A stretch of DNA of 64,000 nt from an uncultured Acidobacteriia bacterium. GTDB lineage: Bacteria > Acidobacteriota > Terriglobia > Bryobacterales > Bryobacteraceae. The position numbers were made by a program, and so were the translations under genes. The stretch lies in the NCBI GenBank assembly GCA_903907865.1, contig CAIVPR010000179.1:28985-92984 (forward strand), written 5' to 3'. The stretch's first letter is position 1. Each line of letters begins with the position of its first letter. Positions 41,102 to 50,460 of the stretch are shown here, piece after piece. The notes beneath the pieces are model-generated. The model ran no database searches. It had not been told where the DNA came from and worked only from the letters and a program-made list of their open reading frames with translations.

Positions 41102-42130
41102 CTAACGCAACGGCGAACCCCCAACATACCCCGTCATTTCCAAGTACCCCACGCCCTTGTGGCTCCCCGAGTAATCGACCGCCCCCTCCCAATACCCCAC
41201 GCTCCCGCCCTTGGGTTTCAACTCCTGGTCCTTCACAACCGCCCGGCACAACAAATCCACCCCCAGGGACGGCACCCGCACCCGCCATTCCACCGGGTAC
41301 TTCCCGTGCATCGCGGTGTCCGACGGCGTCAGCGTGAAATCCTTGCTGGCCAGATGACGCGCCTTCCCGTCCTTACCTATGAACGTGCCCGAAGAGTGCG
41401 GATCCACCCCGCCCCCGGCAAGGCGGAAGCGGTACAGCATCAATTCCGTCCCGTTGTCCAACTGCATGCTGAACCAGTCCCAGCCCAGTTGATCCGGGGC
41501 CAGCGTGTTGCTGAACCACTCGTGGTCCATCCATGCGGTTCCCGACACCTTGTGGGAATCGATCGTCCCGCCAACCCGCAACCTCGGAAACGACACGTAG
41601 TGCGATGCCATTCCCTTGCCCTCGGCCTTCTGGCTGACGCCGTTTTCCCCTTGGATCACCGGAGGCTTTTCCGGAACCAGTTCCAAGTGGAAACGGAATT
41701 TCGGGGTAAGCGCATCCAGCACCTGCACTTCACCCTGTCCCCACTGCACCGACCAGTTCGCGTTCCAGACACGCCTCTGCGCAAACGACGCGCCGGCGAT
41801 TCCCGGCCCTGCGCGGTTCAATCTTTCTTCCGAAAAGAACCGGTTTCCGGTCGCGTCGGTAAGCGCCGCATGGGCCAAGTAGGCGTCTTTCAGCGACCAC
41901 GCCGACCGGTTCTCGGCCCCGGGCGGCACTCCCTGCCGGAAGAACACCAGTTCGAACCCGAACCGTTTGCCCCCCTCGTCCACCACATTGCCCGTGTAAT
42001 ACCACCATTCCGTGCGGAAGTCTTCGTGCTCGAAATGGTCCCGTGGAAACTGGTAGTTGTATCCGGGCAGTGCTTGGCGCCACAAGAAATCCGTGGATGC
42101 CCAAGCCACAACCGCCGAGGCCGCAAGCAA
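41102..42130 (-). CDS. lipocalin-like / carotenoid 1,2-hydratase (CrtC/AttH) family protein; 5' end uncertain
   Basis: DFRTEWWYYTGNV, FELVFFRQG, GTAWMDHEWFSNTL, GWDWFSMQLDNGTELMLYRFR; no in-frame ATG near the expected start. Confidence 0.75.
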   Translation of the reverse strand: MLAASAVVAWASTDFLWRQALPGYNYQFPRDHFEHEDFRTEWWYYTGNVVDEGGKRFGFELVFFRQGVPPGAENRSAWSLKDAYLAHAALTDATGNRFFSEERLNRAGPGIAGASFAQRRVWNANWSVQWGQGEVQVLDALTPKFRFHLELVPEKPPVIQGENGVSQKAEGKGMASHYVSFPRLRVGGTIDSHKVSGTAWMDHEWFSNTLAPDQLGWDWFSMQLDNGTELMLYRFRLAGGGVDPHSSGTFIGKDGKARHLASKDFTLTPSDTAMHGKYPVEWRVRVPSLGVDLLCRAVVKDQELKPKGGSVGYWEGAVDYSGSHKGVGYLEMTGYVGGSPLR

Positions 42131-42172
42131 CGCTAGCGGCCATGCCGCCCTGATACCATGAGATGACTTCGA

Positions 42173-43306
42173 ATGGTTGTTGAGACCCGATCCGCTCAAT
42201 TTGACAGTATCTCCCTTGACTCCGGTGCCACGTTGTCGCCCGTTGAAATCGCTTACGAAACCTACGGGCACCTGAATGATGCGAAATCCAACGCCATCCT
42301 GATCACCCACGCTTTCACCGGCGACGCGCACGCCGCCGGGATCAGCCACGAAACCGGCAAGCCCGGCTGGTGGGATAACATGATCGGTCCAGGCAAGGCG
42401 TTCGACACCGACCGCTATTTCGTCATCTGCTCCAACGTCCTCGGCGGCTGCCAAGGCACCACAGGCCCAGGCGCGAAGAATCCGGCAACGGGCCGCCCTT
42501 ATGCGATGTCGTTTCCGGTGATCACGATTCGAGATATGGCGCGGCTGCAGCGTATGCTCGTGCAATCCCTGGGTATCGAACGGCTGCTCTCTGTGGCGGG
42601 CGGCTCCATGGGCGGCATGCAGGCACTCGAATGGGCCACCAGCTATCCCGAAATGGTGCTGTCTGTGATCCCCATCGCAACCACGTGGCGGCACAGCGCC
42701 CAACAGATCGCCTTCAATGAAGTCGGCCGCCAGGCCATCATGGCCGATCCCGACTGGAGCGAGGGCAACTACTACGACTCCGGCAAGCTTCCCGGGCGCG
42801 GACTCTCCATTGCCCGCATGGTCGGGCACATCACTTACATGAGCGACGAGTCCATGCGCGAGAAATTTGGCCGCCGCCTCCGTGAGAAGGAGAAGTTCGG
42901 CTTCGACTTCGGCGTGGATTTTGAAATCGAAAGCTACCTCCGCTACCGGGGCAACCAGTTCGTCTCCCGGTTTGACGCCAACTCCTACCTCTACATCACC
43001 AAGGCCGAGGACTACTTCGACCTGACCAACGGTACCGGACGGCTGGCCGACGCGTTCCGCGATGTGGGCACCAGGTTTCTCGTCATCAGCTTCACGTCGG
43101 ACTGGCTTTATCCAAGCTATCAGTCCCAGGAAATCGTCCGTGTGCTGCGCCGCATGAACGGGGACGTCGCCTACTGCGACCTCCAGTCGAACTATGGCCA
43201 CGACGCCTTTCTGGTGGACATAGCCGAACAAACGGAGATTGTCCGGGGCTTCCTCGAAAGTACGGCGCGCACCGCACTGACCGCAAGCCCGAAAGGGGTT
43301 CGCTGA
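42173..43306 (+). CDS. metX: homoserine O-acetyltransferase
   Basis: [47 protein letters not shown]. Confidence 0.95.
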   Translation: MVVETRSAQFDSISLDSGATLSPVEIAYETYGHLNDAKSNAILITHAFTGDAHAAGISHETGKPGWWDNMIGPGKAFDTDRYFVICSNVLGGCQGTTGPGAKNPATGRPYAMSFPVITIRDMARLQRMLVQSLGIERLLSVAGGSMGGMQALEWATSYPEMVLSVIPIATTWRHSAQQIAFNEVGRQAIMADPDWSEGNYYDSGKLPGRGLSIARMVGHITYMSDESMREKFGRRLREKEKFGFDFGVDFEIESYLRYRGNQFVSRFDANSYLYITKAEDYFDLTNGTGRLADAFRDVGTRFLVISFTSDWLYPSYQSQEIVRVLRRMNGDVAYCDLQSNYGHDAFLVDIAEQTEIVRGFLESTARTALTASPKGVR

Positions 43307-43905
43307 TGCCGGGCAAGGGCAAGCTTTCAGATCGTCCCGACTTCCATATCATCGGCGAGTTGGTCGAAGCCGGCAGCCGGGTTCTGGACCTAGGATGCGG
43401 CGAGGGCGAGTTTTTGGCATGGCTGGTCGCGAACAAGGGGGTGGTTGCCCGCGGTGTCGAAATCTCGGCAGCCAAGGTGCGCAAGGCGATCACGCGCGGT
43501 GTGTCCGCCTACCAAGGGGATTTGGACGAAGGCTTGGCGGATTATCCTGACCAGGCATTCGACTACGTCATCCTGAGCCAGACTCTGCAGGAAACCAAGG
43601 CTCCGCTGCATGTGCTGCGCGAGATGCTGCGCGTGGGTCGCCGGGCGATCGTCTCGTTCCCGAACTTCGGCCATTGGTCGGTGCGGCGCGCGATGCTTTT
43701 TACCGGGCAGGCACCCAAGACGGAACTGTTCCCCTACGACTGGTATAACTCGCCCAACATCCACTTCCTCAGCATCAACGATTTTGAGAGCCTTTGCCGC
43801 GAGACGCCGTTTCCAATCTCGAAGCGGTACTTCCTCTCGGGATCAAGGCGTGTTACCGTCGCGCCGAACCTAATGGCGCAGACGGCAGTCTTTCTTCTGG
43901 GCTAG
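43306..43905 (+). CDS. metW: methionine biosynthesis protein MetW
   Basis: RVLDLGCGEGEFLAWL; LSQTLQETKAPLHVLREMLRVGRRAIVSFPNFGHW; directly follows metX. Confidence 0.95.
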   Translation: MPGKGKLSDRPDFHIIGELVEAGSRVLDLGCGEGEFLAWLVANKGVVARGVEISAAKVRKAITRGVSAYQGDLDEGLADYPDQAFDYVILSQTLQETKAPLHVLREMLRVGRRAIVSFPNFGHWSVRRAMLFTGQAPKTELFPYDWYNSPNIHFLSINDFESLCRETPFPISKRYFLSGSRRVTVAPNLMAQTAVFLLG

Positions 43906-43932
43906 GCTTTAGAGTGGTGTGCGGGGATCGCG

Positions 43933-44244
43933 ATGACCTGTCCAAAATGCAAAAGTCGGGATGCGCACAGGGTGCTGCGGGAAGGTCCGCGGGACGCGTT
44001 GGCCAATTGGCTGCTTATGAAGCCTTATCTATGCCCGTCCTGCGCGAACCGCTTCCACGTCATTCCCAAAGGCGGTGGCCACCCGCCGTTGTTGGAACAA
44101 TTCGAACTCAGGATGGCCGAGGCCCGAAGGGGCAAGGCCGGGCGGTGGTTGCGTCGGACGGGACTGCTAACCTATCTGCTCGCAATTGTCTTGTTTGCTT
44201 TGCTGTTTGCGGTCGTGCTCCGCTTCCTCCCCGGAGCGCAATAA
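43933..44244 (+). CDS. zinc-ribbon membrane protein
   Basis: CPKCKSRD...CPSC motif plus one C-terminal TM helix. Confidence 0.6.
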   Translation: MTCPKCKSRDAHRVLREGPRDALANWLLMKPYLCPSCANRFHVIPKGGGHPPLLEQFELRMAEARRGKAGRWLRRTGLLTYLLAIVLFALLFAVVLRFLPGAQ

Positions 44245-44339
44245 TCAATCCCGAAGAAGAGTGTACCCCCCTCGGAAGCTTCGACACAAGAAAAATCTAT
44301 TGCGCGCGCGAATTCTTAGTGATATGCTGGGGCTGAACT

Positions 44340-44624
44340 ATGGTAACTGATCGCGAAATACTTGAAGCTGCCCTCTTCGGCTTCCAAGCGCAACTCAAAG
44401 AGGTCGAAGCGAAGATTGCGGAAATCCGCACTCAGTTGGCGGGACGCACCGCAGTTGAACGCGCCCCTGAAGCCCAGCCGAAGAAACGGGCCGGTCGTCC
44501 GAAGTCCCAGCCTGTGGAAGCCCCGACAAAGAAAAAGCGTGTTATGTCCGCTGCGGCACGGGAACGGATCGCGGAAGCCCAGAAGCGTCGTTGGGCCGCG
44601 CATCACGCTCAGCAGGGAAGCTAG
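44340..44624 (+). CDS. small basic AT-hook-like protein
   Basis: KKRAGRPKSQP (AT-hook-like) and MSAAARERIAEAQKRRWAAHHA. Confidence 0.65.
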   Translation: MVTDREILEAALFGFQAQLKEVEAKIAEIRTQLAGRTAVERAPEAQPKKRAGRPKSQPVEAPTKKKRVMSAAARERIAEAQKRRWAAHHAQQGS

Positions 44625-44675
44625 TCCCAGACTATTTCGGATCGCACCGAAAAACAGACGAATACTTCGGACTAA

Positions 44676-44704
44676 GGAGACGCGGATGACGCGTCTCCTT
44701 TTTT
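44676..44704 (+). terminator. rho-independent terminator
   Basis: GGAGACGCG-GATGA-CGCGTCTCC-TTTTTT. Confidence 0.9.
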
Positions 44705-44795
44705 GTGTCCCAAAGGTTCTCAAACCGCCGCGCCTGAAGGCGGGCCGACCGATTCATCCACCGGCCAATAAACCGGAGTTTGCGCATTGGGACGC

Positions 44796-44830
44796 AAAAA
44801 AAAGGAGGCTGCGATTCCTCGCGCCTCCTT
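44796..44830 (-). terminator. rho-independent terminator of cold-shock gene
   Basis: Minus strand AAGGAGGC...GCCTCCTTTTTTTT. Confidence 0.85.
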
Positions 44831-44885
44831 CTCTTGCCAAAATTGCTGATGATTCGGCGGCCCGCCCGAACGGGCCGCGAGCCAA

Positions 44886-45089
44886 CTAGAGCTGGTTGAC
44901 CTGTTCCGCCTGCAGGCCCTTCGGTCCGCGCGTTACGGTGAAGCTGACCTTGGCACCCTCGTCCAACGATCTGTACCCAGTGGTCTCGATGGCCGAGAAG
45001 TGGACGAAAACGTCCTCGCCGGATTCACGCTGGATGAATCCAAATCCCTTCGCGGCGTTAAACCACTTCACTGTTCCTTGTTCTTTCAT
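44886..45089 (-). CDS. cspA: cold shock domain protein
   Basis: [34 protein letters not shown]. Confidence 0.95.
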   Translation of the reverse strand: MKEQGTVKWFNAAKGFGFIQRESGEDVFVHFSAIETTGYRSLDEGAKVSFTVTRGPKGLQAEQVNQL

Positions 45090-45305
45090 GTTTCTGTTTG
45101 TCTCTTTCCAGCTATTGTAGTTCCCGGCGGAGTCAGTTTCGAAGACGGTACAGCGAGCGACGCATTGGCAGTTCGTGGTGGGTCGGTAGAAAGTGCAGCG
45201 GGTCCAAGAGCTACGACCACAGTACCATGCCCCGATGCGTGGCTCCAAATCAGCGCGTTGGGCCACCCGCCTCGGCGGCGCCCGGACGCGCGCCAAAGAA
45301 AACGC

Positions 45306-45341
45306 TTGACATCCGAACCGCCTAGTACTAATTTTTTAGTA
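45306..45341 (+). promoter_or_regulatory. promoter/operator of blaI-M56 operon: TTGACA (45306-45311), dyad TACTAA-TTTT-TTAGTA (45326-45341)
   Basis: Perfect 6-4-6 dyad overlapping the predicted -10, immediately upstream of a BlaI-family gene. Confidence 0.7.
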
Positions 45342-45354
45342 TGAGGCGTTCGAG

Positions 45355-45741
45355 ATGAGGCCGCGGAGTGCAACCCTGACCGAGCAGGAGCTCGAGATCA
45401 TGAAAATCGTCTGGGACCGCGAGCCGGCGACCGTCAGGGATGTCTTCGAGATCCTTCTGGAGCGGCGCAAGCAGGAATCCCGTTCCCTTGCCTACACCAC
45501 CGTCATGACGATGATGAAGATCCTGGAGCAGAAGGAATACCTGCGCAAGGACGAGTCCGACCGTGCTTTCGTCTACCGCCCCACCCAGCCCAAAGGCACG
45601 GTGATCGGGGCAATGGTCCGCGAATTCGTCAACCGCGTCTTCAACGGGTCCGCCGAGCCGCTTCTGGTCCATCTGGTGGAGGAGCACAACCTCTCGAAGG
45701 ATGACCTCGACGAAATCGCCCGGATCAGGGGGAAGCAATGA
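45355..45741 (+). CDS. BlaI/MecI/CopY family transcriptional regulator
   Basis: LTEQELEIMKIVWDREPATVRDVFEIL...LAYTTVMTMMKILEQKEYL. Confidence 0.95.
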   Translation: MRPRSATLTEQELEIMKIVWDREPATVRDVFEILLERRKQESRSLAYTTVMTMMKILEQKEYLRKDESDRAFVYRPTQPKGTVIGAMVREFVNRVFNGSAEPLLVHLVEEHNLSKDDLDEIARIRGKQ

Positions 45742-47663
45742 ACCTCGACAACCTTCTCGTCTACTGCGCCCAAGTGTGCGTGGTGGTTGCGGTCTCCGGC
45801 GTTGTCTCAAAGCTGACCCGCCTCAAGAGCCCCGATGTGCGGCTGGTCTGGTGGCAACTCGTCTTGGGAGCCTGCCTTGCGCTGCCCGCGATGCGGCCCT
45901 GGACCGTGCCGCAAGTATTTGTTTCAGCCGCGGATGGCCCGTCCATCCCGCTGGCTCCCGTCACCCGTGCGGCATCCTCATTCCATGTGGATTGGGCACA
46001 GGCCGTAACGCTGGTGCTCGCCGCCGGGATCACTTGGCGCCTGGTCCTGCTGCTGGTCGGCTTCGTCCGCCTTTCGCGGTATCGAAAGAACTCCGAGCCG
46101 CTCGATCCGCCCTCAACTTGGGGGTTCGAGGCCGAGTTGTTGGTCTCACCCGAAATCTCCGGCCCGGTCACGTTTGGCATCCGGCGTCCCGTCGTGCTGC
46201 TGCCGACGCGCTTCCGGGACTTCGACGAGGCCACGGTCAACGCCATCCTCTGCCACGAGATCCTGCACGTCCGCCGCAAGGACTGGCTATTCACCGTGGC
46301 TGAGGAGTTGGTGCGGGCCGCGCTATGGTTCCACCCGGCGGTGTGGTGGGTGTTGGCGGAGATCCAACTGGCCCGGGAGGAGACCGTCGACCAGGCCGTG
46401 ATCGAAATGACCAAGTCGCGGGACAGCTATGTCGACGCCCTGTTGACGATTGCCGGCGGCGGACGCGAGTCGGAGCTGGCACCGGCCCCGCTGTTCCTGC
46501 GGAGACGGCATCTGAAGCAAAGGGTTGTATCCATCCTGGGCGAGGTTGGAATGTCGAAGGGATCGAAGATCGCGGCGATGGCCGCAAGCGTGGCGATGCT
46601 CGCGGCGTCGTGCTGGTTCACAACGGCAGCGCTGCCACTGCAGGCCGCGCCGCAGGAAGTTGTGGATTCCACTGGGGTTGCCGTCCAGCCAGGCGGTGCC
46701 GAGGTGATGCACAGGAGCGCAATTGCGTACCCACGGCAGGCGATTGAAAAGGGAGTGGAGGGCCAAGTGGTCGCCCAGGTCAGGATCGACGCGTCTGGCA
46801 ATGTTTCCGACGCCAGCATCCTTTCGGGTCCAGACGAACTGCGCAGGTCGGTTCTTCAATCGGTGCTCGGTTGGCACTTTGTGAAGGATGCCGCGAACTC
46901 AACCCGCCAGGTTACGGTCCAGTTCCGATTACCGGAAGCTGACCTTGCGCAGGCACGTCTACAGCAGGACCAGAAGAAACTGGCGGCAATGTCCAATGAG
47001 CAGCTGTTCCGGGATTTCCAGTCGGACAGGGTAACCCAGCCGAGGCCGTCCAGTTCGGTCGTACCGCAAATTGTTCACAGTATCCGCGTCCAAGGCGTCA
47101 GCGACCGGATTGAACGCGAGATCTTGGACCGGATCGGCGTTAGCGTGGGCTCGGTTCTCACACCGGAGAAGACCGTGGGGATGGTGCGGGCTGTTGGCGA
47201 GTACGACAATCACTTGGTCGTGTCGGTAAGGCCCAGTCTTTCCGGCAAGGCGGATGTCGTGATCGCCGCGCCTGTCTCGATTGCACCGGTTACAACGACC
47301 GAGCCTGCCCGCGCGCCTTCGATCAGTACGCTGCTTGACCCGAGACAACCGCTGTACGCACCCTCCACCCCGGAGCAAATCCGGGTCGGAGGCAACGTGC
47401 AACAAACTAATTTGATCAATCAGCCCAAACCGGCGTATCCTTCGGCGGCAAAGCAGGCGCGCGTCCAAGGCGTGGTGCGTTTCGAGGCTGTTATCGGCAA
47501 GGATGGGGCCATCAAGGATCTGAAACTCTTGTCAGGGCACCCGCTCCTCGTCCAAGCTTCGATTGAGGCTGTTCAGCAGTGGATGTACAAGCCCACATTG
47601 CTGAACGGCAACCCGGTGGAAGTTATCACCACAATCGATGTAAACTTCACATTGTCGGAGTAG
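45738..47663 (+). CDS. BlaR1-like M56 metallopeptidase with TonB C-terminal domains
   Basis: NAILCHEILHVRRKDWLF (HExxH); two TonB_C-like segments. Confidence 0.9.
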   Translation: MNLDNLLVYCAQVCVVVAVSGVVSKLTRLKSPDVRLVWWQLVLGACLALPAMRPWTVPQVFVSAADGPSIPLAPVTRAASSFHVDWAQAVTLVLAAGITWRLVLLLVGFVRLSRYRKNSEPLDPPSTWGFEAELLVSPEISGPVTFGIRRPVVLLPTRFRDFDEATVNAILCHEILHVRRKDWLFTVAEELVRAALWFHPAVWWVLAEIQLAREETVDQAVIEMTKSRDSYVDALLTIAGGGRESELAPAPLFLRRRHLKQRVVSILGEVGMSKGSKIAAMAASVAMLAASCWFTTAALPLQAAPQEVVDSTGVAVQPGGAEVMHRSAIAYPRQAIEKGVEGQVVAQVRIDASGNVSDASILSGPDELRRSVLQSVLGWHFVKDAANSTRQVTVQFRLPEADLAQARLQQDQKKLAAMSNEQLFRDFQSDRVTQPRPSSSVVPQIVHSIRVQGVSDRIEREILDRIGVSVGSVLTPEKTVGMVRAVGEYDNHLVVSVRPSLSGKADVVIAAPVSIAPVTTTEPARAPSISTLLDPRQPLYAPSTPEQIRVGGNVQQTNLINQPKPAYPSAAKQARVQGVVRFEAVIGKDGAIKDLKLLSGHPLLVQASIEAVQQWMYKPTLLNGNPVEVITTIDVNFTLSE

Positions 47664-47675
47664 GAGAATCAAACG

Positions 47676-48050
47676 ATGATCAAAAGCACTTGGGCCGTGG
47701 TAGCGGCCACAATCCTGTTCCTCGCCGCGGCCGCGCCGCAGGCGTCCGCCGAACCGCAGAACCCCATCCGGGTTGGCGGAGGCGTCCAACAACACAACCT
47801 GGTCAAGCAGCCAAAGCCCGTCTATCCAGCCGAGGCCAAGGCCGCCCGTATCCAGGGCACCGTCCAAATGCAGATCACCATCGGCAAGGACGGCAAGGTG
47901 CAGAGCCTCAACGTTCTCTCCGGTCCGCCGGAACTGGTGCAGGCGGCGGTCGACGCGGTGAAGGAGTGGGAGTACAAGCCGACGCTGCTCAACGGCGAGC
48001 CGGTCGAAGTGCTGACCACGGTCGACGTCAACTTCACCTTGGCACAGTAG
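47676..48050 (+). CDS. secreted TonB C-terminal domain protein
   Basis: RVGGGVQQHNLVKQPKPVYPAEAKAARIQGTVQMQITIGKDGKVQSLNVLSGPPELVQAAVDAVKEWEYKPTLLNGEPVEV. Confidence 0.9.
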   Translation: MIKSTWAVVAATILFLAAAAPQASAEPQNPIRVGGGVQQHNLVKQPKPVYPAEAKAARIQGTVQMQITIGKDGKVQSLNVLSGPPELVQAAVDAVKEWEYKPTLLNGEPVEVLTTVDVNFTLAQ

Positions 48051-48060
48051 GAGTTCCACG

Positions 48061-50424
48061 ATGCCGGGCAGCATCGAATACTCGCTCCGCCACCTGCGGA
48101 AGCACCCAGGCTTCCTTGTGACGGCGGTGCTGTCCCTCGCCTTGGGGATCGGCGCGACGACCACGGTCTTCAGCGCCTTCCGCGCCGTGTTTCTGCGGCC
48201 CCCGCCGTACGCCGAGCCCGACCGCCTCGTTTACCTCACCAAGCCCTCAGCCCAAGGCGGAACGGTCTCCGCCACGATAGCCGACGCCAATTTCCTCCGC
48301 GAGTCTAGCCACTCCTTCAGCGCAGTCGGAATCACCGGCGGGTTCCGGTCTCCGACGATGACAGGCGGCCTTGAGCCCGTAAGCGCCGTTGTCCGCGTGG
48401 TGCAGCCGGACCTGTTTTCCATCCTTGGAGCGACTCCGGTAGCAGGCCGTATCTTCGCACCGCGCGACGCCCAAGACGGCAACCCGAAGGTCGTCGTCCT
48501 GTCGTACCCCATGTGGCAGGAGCAGTTCCACGGCGATCCCACCATCATCAACCACCAAGTGATGCTCGATGGCGAAAGCTACACCGTCATCGGCGTGATG
48601 CCCGATGAGTTCCAATTCCCCAGCCGCTTCTTCAACATGTGGATTCCGGATCGCGACCTGCATCCGCCCCCGACAAACCGGGTCGAGATCCTGGCGCGCC
48701 TCCGGCCCGGCGTTTCAATCGAGTCGGCACAGGCGGAATTGGACCGCATGACACCGGCGCTACTGCTCCAATACCCGGAGGCCCGTCGTCACTTCACGTT
48801 GCATTTGGCCCCGATTGTCGCCCGGACTGGCAAGACGTACGACGCATTCCTGATTCTGTGCGGCGCGGTCGGACTGCTGGTGCTGATCGCCTGCCTCAAC
48901 GTGGCGAACCTGGTGATCGCGCGCAGCGTGTCGCGCGAAGGGGAGTTCGCGGTCCGCAGCGCCCTCGGAGCCAGCCGCGGCCGCCTGATGGTGCAGGTGT
49001 TCGGCGAGAGCCTGGTGTTGGCGGTTGTGGGCGGAAGCGCGGGGCTGATCTTGGGATGGCTCGGCAACCGTGCTCTAGTGGCTTGGCTTCCAGCCCAGTA
49101 TTCCATCGAGAAGCTCCACGGCACCCGGGTAGACGCGACCGTGCTCTTGCTCTGCCTCGGAGTGACCATGCTCACGGCGCTGCTGTGCGGACTCGGCCCC
49201 GCGCTGCTGCTCTCCCGCTGCGAACTGCGGGAACTGGGCCGGGCCGCGACCCACGGCGTCAGCCGCATCCGCTGGCGCGCGGGCCTAGTGGTGGCGGAAC
49301 TGTCGCTGTCGGTGGCGCTGCTGGTGGGATCGGGGCTCTTGATCCGGAGTTTCCTCGCCATGGCCAACACCGATCCGGGTTTTCGTCCGGATCACTTGCT
49401 CTCCGCGACGGTCCCCGCCAGCCCGTTGGTTTCCAAGGACAAGGCCAAGCTTACCCAGCGCTTGACAGAAATCCTCGACGGCGCACGCCAGATTCCCGGT
49501 GTCGAATCGGCGGGCCTCGCCACCGCGATTCCCATGGGCCATATCAACGTCAGCCTGGCCTTCATCCTGCCAGACAGGCCCAGCGAGGAAATCGGCATCA
49601 ACTACCGGGCCGTGAGTTGGGACTACCTGGCCACGATGGGTGTGCCGCTCAAGATTGGCCGGATGTTCACGGCACAGGACAACGCCGGGTCGCCCCGAGT
49701 CATCATCGGCAACGAGACGTTCGCCAAGAAGTACTTCCCGGGCAAGAACCCCGTCGGCCAGAAGTTCCTTGACCAGTACGGCAGCACCGTCGTGGGTATC
49801 GTGGGCGACTTCCACGGCAAGTCCGGCGGCCCCCCGACGGAGCCCGAACTCTACGGCGTCTACAGCCAGTACTTGGGACCGGCACCGGGTGCCACGATCC
49901 TGATGCGCACCTCGTCGGACCCCGCGAGCATCGTCGCGACATTCCGCAAGACTGTCCACAGCCTGTACCCCGACCAGCCGGTCACGGACGTCGCCAGCAT
50001 GGACGACCGCATCGCCGATTCGATGGCCGAGCCAAAGTTGTACGCGGTCCTGTTGGGCGTTTTCGCCGCCGTGGCGCTCGCGCTGACCGCAGTGGGCACC
50101 TATGGCACCGTGTCTTACGCCGTGGCGCAAAGGACCAGGGAAATCGGCATCCGCATGGCGTTGGGGGCGGATGCGGATGACGTACTGGGCGAGGTGCTGG
50201 GACGTGGGGTGACGCTTGTCGCGCTGGGCGTGGCAGGGGGGCTGGCTGGAGCTTGGAGCCTCAGCCGATTCCTCGAGAGCCTGCTGTTCGGGGTGACGGC
50301 GCGGGACGCGGTGTCGTTCGCTGCGGGCCCGGTGGTTCTGGCGGTGGTCGCGATGCTGGCCTGCTATCTGCCTGCCCGACGCGCGGCCATGATCGACCCG
50401 AACGTGGCGTTGCGGCAGGATTGA
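48061..50424 (+). CDS. ABC transporter permease (ADOP/MacB-like)
   Basis: LRHLRKHPGFLVTAVLSLALGIGATTTVFS; MacB_PCD and two FtsX-like regions. Confidence 0.95.
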   Translation: MPGSIEYSLRHLRKHPGFLVTAVLSLALGIGATTTVFSAFRAVFLRPPPYAEPDRLVYLTKPSAQGGTVSATIADANFLRESSHSFSAVGITGGFRSPTMTGGLEPVSAVVRVVQPDLFSILGATPVAGRIFAPRDAQDGNPKVVVLSYPMWQEQFHGDPTIINHQVMLDGESYTVIGVMPDEFQFPSRFFNMWIPDRDLHPPPTNRVEILARLRPGVSIESAQAELDRMTPALLLQYPEARRHFTLHLAPIVARTGKTYDAFLILCGAVGLLVLIACLNVANLVIARSVSREGEFAVRSALGASRGRLMVQVFGESLVLAVVGGSAGLILGWLGNRALVAWLPAQYSIEKLHGTRVDATVLLLCLGVTMLTALLCGLGPALLLSRCELRELGRAATHGVSRIRWRAGLVVAELSLSVALLVGSGLLIRSFLAMANTDPGFRPDHLLSATVPASPLVSKDKAKLTQRLTEILDGARQIPGVESAGLATAIPMGHINVSLAFILPDRPSEEIGINYRAVSWDYLATMGVPLKIGRMFTAQDNAGSPRVIIGNETFAKKYFPGKNPVGQKFLDQYGSTVVGIVGDFHGKSGGPPTEPELYGVYSQYLGPAPGATILMRTSSDPASIVATFRKTVHSLYPDQPVTDVASMDDRIADSMAEPKLYAVLLGVFAAVALALTAVGTYGTVSYAVAQRTREIGIRMALGADADDVLGEVLGRGVTLVALGVAGGLAGAWSLSRFLESLLFGVTARDAVSFAAGPVVLAVVAMLACYLPARRAAMIDPNVALRQD

Positions 50425-50460
50425 CGGGGCGGACGTACGATACGCTGGTACATTCCAGCC

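Noticed and set aside
42131-43231. N-terminal extension of the 709-aa lipocalin-like ORF
   Set aside because: Antisense to metX; only 41102 to about 42130 shows family motifs
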